From assembly GCA_029261715.1 (NCBI GenBank), contig JAJDAT010000014.1, positions 248,001 through 312,000 on the forward strand: 64,000 bases of DNA. The letters run 5' to 3'. This DNA is from Nitrospinia bacterium. GTDB lineage: Bacteria > Nitrospinota > Nitrospinia > Nitrospinales > JAJDAT01. Positions 34,910 to 43,548 of the stretch are shown here, one piece after another (the stretch's first letter is position 1; every line of letters begins with the position of its first letter). Under the pieces are notes generated by a model. It had not been told where the DNA came from. It ran no database searches and saw only the letters and a list, made by a program, of their open reading frames with translations. The position numbers and the translations under genes were made by a program.

Positions 34910-37063
34910 CTATTTTTTAAGATCTTTCAGCATTTTTTTTGCGCCTCCGTGATCGGGCATTAAGTTCAAACATGCCTTCAAAATTTTCCGTCGCTCCTTT
35001 TTTGGGGTTAAACGAGCTAACCGAAACAAAGCCGCAGCTCTCAGTTTTTCATCGCGAAAGTTTTCGGCAAATTCTCTAAATAATTTACTCGCTTCTTTCT
35101 TTTTTCCAGAGTTTTCATAATTCGAAGCTAACGCATAACAAAGACCTTCATTTTCTGGATCTCTAGCTCGGTAACCTTCTAAAGTTTGATAAGTGGGTAT
35201 CACTTCTTTATCTAAGTCAGCCATAGCTAAAGCGATTCGAGTGCGAACCCACTCATCTTTCCAATTCTCCGCTTTATTCCAGGCAGTTTGATATAACTTT
35301 TTAGCAGAATTTTGTTTTCCTATTTTTGTCAACGAGTCTGCCAAAGGCAACCAACACTCATAGCGTTCGGGCAAAGTAGATTGGACGTTTTTAAACTCTT
35401 TAATCGCTAAGGTATGTTTTCCTTTTAACTGCAAAAATAATCCTCTACAAAACTGGGCTTCGGGAGTTTCCCCAGTTAATCTTATTTCTTCACCTATTAA
35501 ATCTTCGGCAGAATTCAAATCGCCTTGGTTCATTAAATCTTTGGCTTTTAGTAAATTTTGAAACTTTGGCGAGGAACAAATATCCGATAACTCGTTCTGA
35601 TCCAAATCTGGGGAGACTCCAAATAATGAAAAACGAAATATTGGATTATCTAATCCATGACCAAACAACTTTGTATGCTCTAATAAAATTTCTTTGGCGC
35701 GATCTTTATCCCCAATTTTCAAATATCCCTTTGCAATAGTCGGGCGCAAATAGGGATTGGCAGACGTAGAGCGAGATAGTTCCTCCAAAGTAATAGATTC
35801 TTTCGCCAAATATGATTCCCAGTCGGAATCCTCCACTTTCTGAAGCAATGAACTTAAGGGTTTAGGGTTTTGAAAAAACTGTATCAAAGGTCGGCAAACC
35901 TTTTCCCAAGACAAGCTTTTCTTGGCTGAACTCATCCCCTCTTTCATTTGTATAATTTTTTGCGGACTTTTAGCCCAAGACACTATAACCTTCGCTAACG
36001 TTTTATCGTCGCCAAATGAAACCGCCTCTCCCAACTCATCTTCTTGGATCCAATCGCCTAATACGTTCCCAGGGTTTGTTAAAACTGGTAAACCTGCCCA
36101 AATATAATCGAGCAATCGAATTCTTTGAGAAAACCGATTTTCGATATGGTCAGAGAAAGTAACGATTCCAGCGTCGCACTCTGTCAAATAATATTGGCGA
36201 CTCTCGTACGGAATCCATTCTTTATGAAAGAAAACCGATTTATCCAGTAGCTTCAATTTTTTTGCCAACTTTTCCGAATTAATGTAAGTTTCTGTCGGTT
36301 TGGTCTGCATAGGATTTGCAAAACCCGTAAAAATTAATTTGATTTCAGGATGTAATTGGGAAATCCGTTTCATAGCTCTTAATGGAGTTTCAACGTCGTA
36401 CCAGTTCGCTAAGGTACCTCCCCATAGAATAATGAAATCATTCTCTTTCACTCCTGGTAATATTCCTCGGAAAAATCGTTTGCCTTTTTTGGGATTACCG
36501 CTAGGCATTCCAAATGGAACAACATCCACAATAGATTTAAACTCTGGGTCATTTAAGTAAACCTCTGGATCAAGCTTGCCCATCAATGTTAAAGCGCCTA
36601 GATAATAATCGCGGCTTCTTTCGCTTGGACATGCAAAAAAATCTCCCATTGCCAACTGACGCGAAAGATTCAAAACGGAATTGGAAAAATGAACGCTCTT
36701 CTCTCGTCGCTCCATTTTCTCTAAAGGCTCTCTCTCCAAGCTTTCAAAGTATTCATGAACCAATAAGTCTACCGCTACAGAAGTTTTATATTTTTTTGCG
36801 TAAGAAGCAACGGATGGATGGTGGGCGTATATTGAGTCTGCCCAACGCACATGAGTTTCCAGGGTGTTTGGGTATTCGTAGGAAATTTTTTTAATTGGAA
36901 ACGTTTCTTTATGATCTGTAATTTCGTATGGAGTCAGCAATCGGACATCAAAAAAACGGGCTAAAACGCGAGCTATCTCCAATTGGCGAATTCCCAAACC
37001 GCCAATCCTCCCGGTGACAGGCTCTGATGCAAAAACAGCAATTTTGCTTTTACGCTTCGGCAA
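34910..37063 (-). CDS. GT4-like glycosyltransferase with C-terminal TPR module
   Basis: The 717-residue protein has a GT-B glycosyltransferase region (about 1-400) opening IAVFASEPVTGRIGGLGIRQ. ILWGGTLANWYDVETPLRAM is in the donor domain, and FSQRIRLLDYIWAGLPVL replaces the usual E-x7-E segment. Residues 420-717 are TPR repeats. The last 150 residues are clearly homologous to the C-terminus of the neighbouring 796-residue protein (FRLARLTPKKERR versus FRLARLTESEEKE). The start is TTG at 37063 with GGGGGAA upstream, overlapping the preceding gene by 14 nt. It acts in the cytoplasm. The TPR part may dock it to partners of the glycosylation pathway. Confidence 0.82.
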   Translation of the reverse strand: MPKRKSKIAVFASEPVTGRIGGLGIRQLEIARVLARFFDVRLLTPYEITDHKETFPIKKISYEYPNTLETHVRWADSIYAHHPSVASYAKKYKTSVAVDLLVHEYFESLEREPLEKMERREKSVHFSNSVLNLSRQLAMGDFFACPSERSRDYYLGALTLMGKLDPEVYLNDPEFKSIVDVVPFGMPSGNPKKGKRFFRGILPGVKENDFIILWGGTLANWYDVETPLRAMKRISQLHPEIKLIFTGFANPMQTKPTETYINSEKLAKKLKLLDKSVFFHKEWIPYESRQYYLTECDAGIVTFSDHIENRFSQRIRLLDYIWAGLPVLTNPGNVLGDWIQEDELGEAVSFGDDKTLAKVIVSWAKSPQKIIQMKEGMSSAKKSLSWEKVCRPLIQFFQNPKPLSSLLQKVEDSDWESYLAKESITLEELSRSTSANPYLRPTIAKGYLKIGDKDRAKEILLEHTKLFGHGLDNPIFRFSLFGVSPDLDQNELSDICSSPKFQNLLKAKDLMNQGDLNSAEDLIGEEIRLTGETPEAQFCRGLFLQLKGKHTLAIKEFKNVQSTLPERYECWLPLADSLTKIGKQNSAKKLYQTAWNKAENWKDEWVRTRIALAMADLDKEVIPTYQTLEGYRARDPENEGLCYALASNYENSGKKKEASKLFREFAENFRDEKLRAAALFRLARLTPKKERRKILKACLNLMPDHGGAKKMLKDLKK

Positions 37064-39440
37064 AGCGTTCCCCCAAGTTTTGGAGTTCCTTGGCCGCTCC
37101 TGAATGTAGAGGGTTTAATTCAAGGCATTTTTTGAGCATACCTTCTTTTTCTTCTGATTCTGTTAATCGCGCCAATCTGAACCAGACAGCGGCTAAGAGG
37201 TGGGACCGCCTAAAGGTCTGAGCAAAGTTTTCAAATAAGCTACGAGCTTGGTTACTATTTCCTTCTTTCTCTAAAGCAGAAGCGTATGCATATGCCAATT
37301 GCTCGTTGCCGGAATCTTTCTGAAAAAAATATTGTAATGAATGAGAACGGCTCCGAATGCTTTCATCTAATCGAGCCAAAGCCAAAGCGCATTGTGTGCG
37401 AATCCAATCCGCATCTTCAGTTTCATTTGCGCGATCCCAAAGCTCTAAATAAACATTTTTTGAATTATTGACATTTCCACACTCTTCTTTCACTTGTGCA
37501 AACTTTAACCAAACATCCATCCGAAAAGGTTTCTTTTCAAGAAATTTTTGAAAAAGACTTGCGGCATATTCGTTATCGCCTTTAGCGCTTGCGAGTAAAC
37601 CCTCGTGATAATTTATTTCTGCGTTTTGACCAAAACGAGCTTTCTCTTCTTTTATTAAACGATCCGCTTCATTTATCTTGTTTTGTTTCAAACTCATCGA
37701 AGCTAAAACCAAACGTAAATGATTCGTTTCTGGGCGCAAATTTATTAATGCCTTTATTGACTCCATCGCTTTATCAGAATTACCTGACTGGTCATATAAT
37801 TCAGCTAAATATTTAACGATTTCTGCATCATAAGGGTTGGCTCTCAAAGCTCTCTTGCATTCCTTTATCCCTTGAGAAAAATGTCCCATCTGCGCGTCGG
37901 TTTTATCAACTATTGGAATCAGCGGCGCGTTTTCGGTCAGTTCCGCCATAAGCTTGAGTTTCTCCTCTGGAGAAAAAGATAACGGGTTAATAACCTGACG
38001 ATCATGATTCATCAAACGATAGAGTGGATAGCGACTGTAAGCAATTTTGATTAGTTGATAATTCAATCCAGTTATAGCTTGCAACCGCTCCATATCAAAA
38101 TTCGGATATGTTTTAATAAAATAAACTGGTTTATGGCGTAACAATCCTCCAATGACTGTATCAAAATAATCCGCTAATATCGGTTCGTCCCAAGGACCAA
38201 TACAATAATGGACAAACTTATCAGATGCCGGAAGATTAGTTTCATGATAAAGCTGAACAAAGTTTCCCCAAACAAATAGCCTTTGCCCCTCTTCCTTGTT
38301 TCTTCGAATCAACCTTCGTAGCGACTTCCCAAATAAAGGTAAATAGACAAGTTGTTCGAATTTTTCATATCGAGACAAAACGCTCACATCTTTCGCTTTA
38401 AATAGATAAGGCGCCATCCTTTTGAATACCCAGATCATGGAAATAATCAACGTAACAATCACAGTTATGCCTATCATCCGATTAATTTCCCAAAATCGGT
38501 CAATTCCCATACCTGTTGATATCGCCAAAAAAGCGACTAGGGGAATGTAATGGTAGCGAGAAAAACCTTTTTGACAGACGATCATAAATAACGCCGTCGC
38601 CACAACGACTGAAATTAAAACGCCATGAGGCTGATCTAAATTTAAAGCCAAACTAGGCCATCCCACTAGCCACAATGGCAACGTCTGTTTCGCTATCGTC
38701 GCTATATCGTTTACGATACTTCCATAAATTCTTTTTAATTGCGAACATCTAAGAGTTGCGGCAAGACGGAGTTTAAATTGCTTTTGCCCCTCTTCATCTA
38801 AATATCCCAAACGCCATTCTATTAAGTGCGACAAAATGAGTGGAAGAAAAGCAAACGTCGTAAAAGGAATTGTGGATTCCAGTCCTTCCCAATAAATCGC
38901 GAGACCCGTTAAAAAAACGGAAAATACGGGAACGGAGCATTTAGCCACCGCAGCTATTCCAAATAGAAGACCGGAAGTCCAATACCATTCCGACCCCAAA
39001 CCAAAACAAAGCGTTCCCCATATAACTAAAGGCAGAAATACTTGTTCAAAATTAAAAGATTCCGCCGAAAACGCGGGAGCTATCCCTAAAACGGCAAATA
39101 AAACCCCAGAAACAAACGCTGAATAAACATTTCCAGAAAAAATAAAAACTGTTGAAAAGATTCCAACAGAAGAAAAAATATGACAAATAGTTAAAAAAAT
39201 ACGAATTCTATAAATCCCTATTTCTGGTCGAGAACCGTATATGGCATCTAATACACGCATTCTCCAAATGGGATAAAACGAATACATATCTTGTTTCCAC
39301 TTTAATCCTTTTGCCGCAAACCTGGCGCGATAGGTATATGTCGCCATATCCTCATCTATTGGAAAATTCAAAAAGGGAATTCGAACCAAAAGAGCGGTTA
39401 TAATTACTATTGCCGCATATGCAAAAACTTCAATTGTCAT
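37050..39440 (-). CDS. GT-C membrane glycosyltransferase with C-terminal TPR module
   Basis: The 796-residue protein begins with about 10 membrane helices (1-350). An acidic GT-C/GT39-like motif lies in the first loop: FPIDEDMATYTYRARF with Asp29-Glu30-Asp31. Residues 350-480 form a soluble domain typical of GT-C enzymes (RLFVWGNFVQLYHETNLPAS). About 510-796 are TPR repeats ending in the same module as the 717-residue protein. It should use a polyprenyl-phosphate sugar on the periplasmic side. The next gene overlaps by 14 nt. The donor is unknown. Confidence 0.82.
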   Translation of the reverse strand: MTIEVFAYAAIVIITALLVRIPFLNFPIDEDMATYTYRARFAAKGLKWKQDMYSFYPIWRMRVLDAIYGSRPEIGIYRIRIFLTICHIFSSVGIFSTVFIFSGNVYSAFVSGVLFAVLGIAPAFSAESFNFEQVFLPLVIWGTLCFGLGSEWYWTSGLLFGIAAVAKCSVPVFSVFLTGLAIYWEGLESTIPFTTFAFLPLILSHLIEWRLGYLDEEGQKQFKLRLAATLRCSQLKRIYGSIVNDIATIAKQTLPLWLVGWPSLALNLDQPHGVLISVVVATALFMIVCQKGFSRYHYIPLVAFLAISTGMGIDRFWEINRMIGITVIVTLIISMIWVFKRMAPYLFKAKDVSVLSRYEKFEQLVYLPLFGKSLRRLIRRNKEEGQRLFVWGNFVQLYHETNLPASDKFVHYCIGPWDEPILADYFDTVIGGLLRHKPVYFIKTYPNFDMERLQAITGLNYQLIKIAYSRYPLYRLMNHDRQVINPLSFSPEEKLKLMAELTENAPLIPIVDKTDAQMGHFSQGIKECKRALRANPYDAEIVKYLAELYDQSGNSDKAMESIKALINLRPETNHLRLVLASMSLKQNKINEADRLIKEEKARFGQNAEINYHEGLLASAKGDNEYAASLFQKFLEKKPFRMDVWLKFAQVKEECGNVNNSKNVYLELWDRANETEDADWIRTQCALALARLDESIRSRSHSLQYFFQKDSGNEQLAYAYASALEKEGNSNQARSLFENFAQTFRRSHLLAAVWFRLARLTESEEKEGMLKKCLELNPLHSGAAKELQNLGERFAEA

Positions 39441-39491
39441 ATTGGAAAATTAAGCGCGTTTCTAATTACTGATATATCTATTAATTTGCCA

Positions 39492-39547
39492 GCCCTTATT
39501 TCATAAGGCCCACTCGAAGCCAAAAACAGTTTTTCGAGGTTTCCTTA
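39492..39547 (+). repeat. Hairpin-plus-tail intergenic element, copy B
   Basis: GCCCTTAT-TTC-ATAAGGCC, then CACTCGAAGCCAAAAAC, AGTTTTTCGAGG and TTTCCTTA. It is nearly identical to copy A at 17436. It lies between divergent GT-C genes. The rest of 39441-39749 shows only a weak CTAACTG/CCGTTAGG hairpin. Confidence 0.75.
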
Positions 39548-39749
39548 GGAGATAACATTGGAAAATTTTATTAGTCTTTTTTTCTTGGGTCGCCTAAAAC
39601 TAACCCTATTGGTTATAATCGGTTTTAAAGCAGTTTTCCTTTAGCTAACTGTCAAAAATCCCGTTAGGGTAAAATCGAGTTTACATTGAAGCCCTTCATT
39701 TTTCTAGAGCTCTTACGATCTTATCCAAGTCTTATTTTTATTCCAAATT

Positions 39750-41609
39750 ATGAAACCAATCTTTGAGAAACGTTGGATTTTTTTATTTTATTTAACGTTT
39801 ACTTTTATTTTATATCTCCCTACGCTTCCAGGCGAGTTTTACTTCGACGATGGTTTCTTATTAGAAAATAAGTTTATAACCGATCTTTCTAAATTACCTA
39901 AACTATTCGAAGGAGGGCAAACTATCAGCCCTATGCGAGGAATCTCGACGTCTAGTTTTGCTCTGACATATTCAATATTCGGTTGGTCGCCTTTCGCATT
40001 TAGGTCGTTCAATATATTTCTTCATTTTGTAAATAGTTGTTTAATCTGGTCCATCGTTTTAGAGCTCTTATCCCGAACTCGACAAGTTTCTGAACATTCA
40101 CTTCAAAAATCGACAACTGATCAATGGATAGCTTTTTTTGTGGGAGCCATATTTATATCTCACCCCGTCTTAACTTCAGGAGTGGCTTATATTTTTCAGC
40201 GCAATGGAGAACTCGCTACTTTATTTTATTTATTAACGTTTAGTTTTTTTCTCAAAGGGTTTCCACAAAATAAAACCCCTAACGTAATATGGATATTGGC
40301 AAGCGGATTAACATATATTCTTTCCACGTGGAGCAAAGAAATTGGTATCACTTTTATAGCAATCGCAATATGGTTTGATCTTACTTTACAGCCTAGAGAA
40401 GGTCGACTTCGACGAATAAAATATTTTTTCCCGTTAGCTCTTGCCTGTATTTTTTCTCTATTCATGGCGTGGTTGACTATGGTCAACACCCCCATCTTAA
40501 AGCGAACAATGTACGGAGACTGGGGCGTTTGGGCCAATGTGATAACTCAATGGAACGTCTTGATCGAATACTTAAAGATTATTATTTGGCCCAGTTTAGA
40601 GGCGTTGAACATTGATCACGACTATCCAATTAGCCTTTCCATCATGGACCATAAAGCTTGGCTATCAGGTTTAATTTTATTTTGTATTACGGCCTTTGCT
40701 GCGCTTGCGCGAAAAATCCAACCCTTATTAGCTTTTTCTGTCGGTTGGTTTTTCATCGTTCTCATTCCTGAATCAACAATCATTCCGATTAGCGAGGTAA
40801 TGGTCGAATACAGACTCTACCTACCTGCTATTGGATGGGTTTTAACGTTAGTTTTGTTTTTGAATTTTTTTGCAGAAAAAGTACCCAATAAAAACTCATT
40901 ACAGATATTCGGTTTTTTAATACTAATTTTATTAAGTTGTGTAACTTGGCAAAGAAATCAAATTATGGGTACCGAATTACTCGTTTGGAAGGACGCCGCC
41001 GAAAAAGGCCCTCTAAATATAAGAGCGAACACGGCTTTTGCCACTTTTCTGCAAAAAAGTGGAGAAAATGAAAAAGCGCTTGCTGTTTTTAAAAAGGCCG
41101 CAGATCTAACTGACATGAAACTCCCGTTCAAGCAGTCTTATCCCATGCCTCATAATGAATGGGGCGCCTACTTACTTGAACAAGGCAAACGAGAAGAGGC
41201 AAAAGGCCGGTTCATTTCGGCTCTAAAGATCAATCCAAGATACTTGCCCTCTTTAGAAAATTTGACTCGTATCATGGAAAAAACTCCTTTAAAAAACTAC
41301 GAGCGCGATTACCTAGCGGTTTTTCAAAAGGTAGATTTATTTCCCAAAGGCCATTACAACCTTGGAAATTATTACCTAGATAAAAAAGAATATGAAAAAG
41401 CTAAAGGGGAATTTTTAACAGCAATCGAACAAGACCAAAACTTTTCAGACGCTCATAATAATTTGGGGACTGTCTGGGGACTGATAGGGAACTATCAAAA
41501 AGCTGAAATGTCATTTTTGAAAGCTTTGGAGATAAACCCAAAAAACTCAGAAGCAAAAAACAACTTAGAAAAGTTGAACGCAATGGTCGCTGGCGTCAAA
41601 ACGCCTTAA
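39750..41609 (+). CDS. TMTC-like GT-C membrane protein with C-terminal TPRs
   Basis: The 619-residue protein has about 10 membrane helices and the family motif GEFYFDDGFLLEN in loop 1 (Asp33/Asp34). Conserved TMTC-like segments follow: FRSFNIFLHFVNS, FISHPVLTSGVAYI with FQRNGELA, and STWSKEIGITF. At about 430-610 there are three to four TPRs (KGHYNLGNYYLDKKEYEKAK; DAHNNLGTVWGLIGNYQKAE). Eukaryotic TMTC proteins are O-mannosyltransferases. The bacterial relatives are probably protein or glycan glycosyltransferases. Transcription is divergent from the GT-C-TPR gene at 39440. The stop codon overlaps that of a convergent small gene. Confidence 0.85.
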   Translation: MKPIFEKRWIFLFYLTFTFILYLPTLPGEFYFDDGFLLENKFITDLSKLPKLFEGGQTISPMRGISTSSFALTYSIFGWSPFAFRSFNIFLHFVNSCLIWSIVLELLSRTRQVSEHSLQKSTTDQWIAFFVGAIFISHPVLTSGVAYIFQRNGELATLFYLLTFSFFLKGFPQNKTPNVIWILASGLTYILSTWSKEIGITFIAIAIWFDLTLQPREGRLRRIKYFFPLALACIFSLFMAWLTMVNTPILKRTMYGDWGVWANVITQWNVLIEYLKIIIWPSLEALNIDHDYPISLSIMDHKAWLSGLILFCITAFAALARKIQPLLAFSVGWFFIVLIPESTIIPISEVMVEYRLYLPAIGWVLTLVLFLNFFAEKVPNKNSLQIFGFLILILLSCVTWQRNQIMGTELLVWKDAAEKGPLNIRANTAFATFLQKSGENEKALAVFKKAADLTDMKLPFKQSYPMPHNEWGAYLLEQGKREEAKGRFISALKINPRYLPSLENLTRIMEKTPLKNYERDYLAVFQKVDLFPKGHYNLGNYYLDKKEYEKAKGEFLTAIEQDQNFSDAHNNLGTVWGLIGNYQKAEMSFLKALEINPKNSEAKNNLEKLNAMVAGVKTP

Positions 41610-41911
41610 GCAAACTCGTCGGCAAACTGTCCAACACCCTGTTCCTGAGACGCAATAGAAGCGCTTGTTTGAGGAGGTTCAGAGCTTGTTTGAGGGGGCT
41701 CAAGAAGAACATTCTGAGATTCCAAGGATGGACCGTTTAATTTATTAACTGATGTCGTAACTTGAACATCTTCGGCGGGATTGGAAGCAAACTCAAAATT
41801 ATCGGCTGAAATATCGGCAAGGTTCGACAGCGCCGGTTCTGGAGTCCCAGGCAATTCAAATTGCGCTGGTCCAAAAGATCTTGAAAAATCTGCGGTCGCT
41901 GGTTCAGCCAT
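41606..41911 (-). CDS. Small disordered acidic protein, unknown
   Basis: The 101-residue protein is rich in Pro, Ser, Ala, Glu and Gln with no cysteine and no hydrophobic core. EPPQTSSEPPQTS is an internal duplication. I do not recognise it. I start at MAEPATADFS (41911); a TTG four codons upstream is less likely. The stop codon overlaps the convergent TMTC-like stop within TTAA. The coding nature rests only on the intact frame and composition. Confidence 0.45.
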   Translation of the reverse strand: MAEPATADFSRSFGPAQFELPGTPEPALSNLADISADNFEFASNPAEDVQVTTSVNKLNGPSLESQNVLLEPPQTSSEPPQTSASIASQEQGVGQFADEFA

Positions 41912-42002
41912 GATCCACACCAATTGATTGTTATATAATCAATTTACAAAACCTGGACCGAAAATTCAAGTACGTTTCGTTGAGGGGTTTTTAATCAAGA
42001 GC

Positions 42003-43475
42003 TTAGCCAAGCGATTTTAATTTATCAACCACCACTTGTCTCATCACTTCCTTAGGAGCTCCCACTCCTGTCCATTTTTCGAACTGTTCCGCAGCTTGAT
42101 TTATAAATAACTCCACTCCTGGAATTGCAATACAACCGACTTCTTTAGCGTCTTTTATTAAACGCGTCTCTAAAGGGTTATAAACTGCATCGAAAACAAC
42201 CATGTCTGGTTTCAACATATGCTTTGGATATGGAGTTTTTGAAACGTCTGGCGTCATTCCAACTGGAGAGCAATTGATAATAACTTCAAAAGTATATGCG
42301 CCTATCTCTCGGCTTGATATCAAACGACAATTTAAATCGGAAGCCAAGGCTTCGCCACGTTCTCTGTTTTGATTATAAGTAACTGTTAAATCTCCGCCTT
42401 TTTGAACGACTCCATATCCAATGGCTTTAGCCGTTCCCCCAGATCCGATAATGAGAACTTTTTTACCTTTCAAGTTGCATCGATCTTCAAAAGCTTTCAT
42501 GGCTCCTGAGTAATCGGTATTATAACCAACCCAAAGATTACGCTCGCGAACAACGGTGTTGGCGGCGCCAATTGTATCAGCCGCTCCATCTGTCATATCT
42601 AATAGTCGACGAACTTTTTCCTTATGCGGCATAGTCACGCTTAGACCTTCAAAATAAGGTTCAAAGGCGGAAAAGAATTTGTTCATGTCATGAACTAAGA
42701 ATGGAAGATAAATATGTGGGAGGTTCTTTTTCTTAAAGGCAGTGTTATGAATCAAATAACCTAAACTTTTATATACTGGATCGCCAACCACTCCAAAAAT
42801 TTTATAATCCGGTCGATCCATATTTACTCGATAAATATCTCTTAAAACAGTTGCAGGAATTTGCCCAGGCGCGCTTTCTTTTCCGGTATCGAGAGAACCA
42901 AACGTTAAAAAACCTCCCATTATCGGAGATAGAATTCGACTGATCTCCCCTTGATCTCCCATGCAAAATGATATTAATTTTTTCCCAGATTCCCGAGCAT
43001 GACGCAATAGATTAAAAACAATAATGTTGTCAGTTATGTTTTTCGCGTAAGTAACAATCTTAATGATTTCCGCAGGAGTCTCGGACATAGTCTCGTAAAA
43101 TTCGATTATCGATTCTGGAGTCAGAGAATAATGATGATAGGAAATGATTTTTTTTGTCTTACACTTTGTTTCTAAAATAGGTTGTAATAACTCTCTCGAA
43201 GTCCCTGCCTCAATATCAATATAGTCGACTTCAGCATCTATAGCCTGTTGTAGAAACTTAACTCTCTCTTCCTCATTTCCTTTAAATTGCCCACCCTCAC
43301 GTTTGTGTCTATTCGTAACGATGACAGGTTTATCTACAACTTTAAGCAATTCAGCAAGATTAACGTCATCAATCAAATCTAACCGCAATTCAATAATATC
43401 GGCCACATCCAACGCCTTTGGAATATCTTCTAAGGCTTGCCTCATAGTTGGGCCAATAATGGGAACACAAATCAT
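42003..43475 (-). CDS. aroDE: Bifunctional 3-dehydroquinate dehydratase (type I) / shikimate dehydrogenase
   Basis: This 490-residue protein does steps 3 and 4 of the shikimate pathway. The AroD part (1-220) has ADIIELRLDLI, the catalytic His in ISYHHYSLTP (114/115) and the Schiff-base Lys139 in EIIKIVTYAKN. The AroE part (225-490) has KSLGYLIHN, the catalytic Lys285 in VTMPHKE, the Asp in GYNTDYSGA and GSGGTAKA for NADP. The substrate-binding S-x-S pair is S-x-G (Ser237, Gly239), a deviation that could lower shikimate affinity. Fused AroDE is known in plants and Chlamydiae. I start at ATG 43475 with AAGGAT upstream; a TTG one codon earlier is less likely. Confidence 0.93.
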   Translation of the reverse strand: MICVPIIGPTMRQALEDIPKALDVADIIELRLDLIDDVNLAELLKVVDKPVIVTNRHKREGGQFKGNEEERVKFLQQAIDAEVDYIDIEAGTSRELLQPILETKCKTKKIISYHHYSLTPESIIEFYETMSETPAEIIKIVTYAKNITDNIIVFNLLRHARESGKKLISFCMGDQGEISRILSPIMGGFLTFGSLDTGKESAPGQIPATVLRDIYRVNMDRPDYKIFGVVGDPVYKSLGYLIHNTAFKKKNLPHIYLPFLVHDMNKFFSAFEPYFEGLSVTMPHKEKVRRLLDMTDGAADTIGAANTVVRERNLWVGYNTDYSGAMKAFEDRCNLKGKKVLIIGSGGTAKAIGYGVVQKGGDLTVTYNQNRERGEALASDLNCRLISSREIGAYTFEVIINCSPVGMTPDVSKTPYPKHMLKPDMVVFDAVYNPLETRLIKDAKEVGCIAIPGVELFINQAAEQFEKWTGVGAPKEVMRQVVVDKLKSLG

Positions 43476-43548
43476 CAATTTATCCTTCTAAAAATTTAGG
43501 GAACTTAAAAAGGTAAGAAAATTATAAATTCAATTTAGAAAAAAATCA

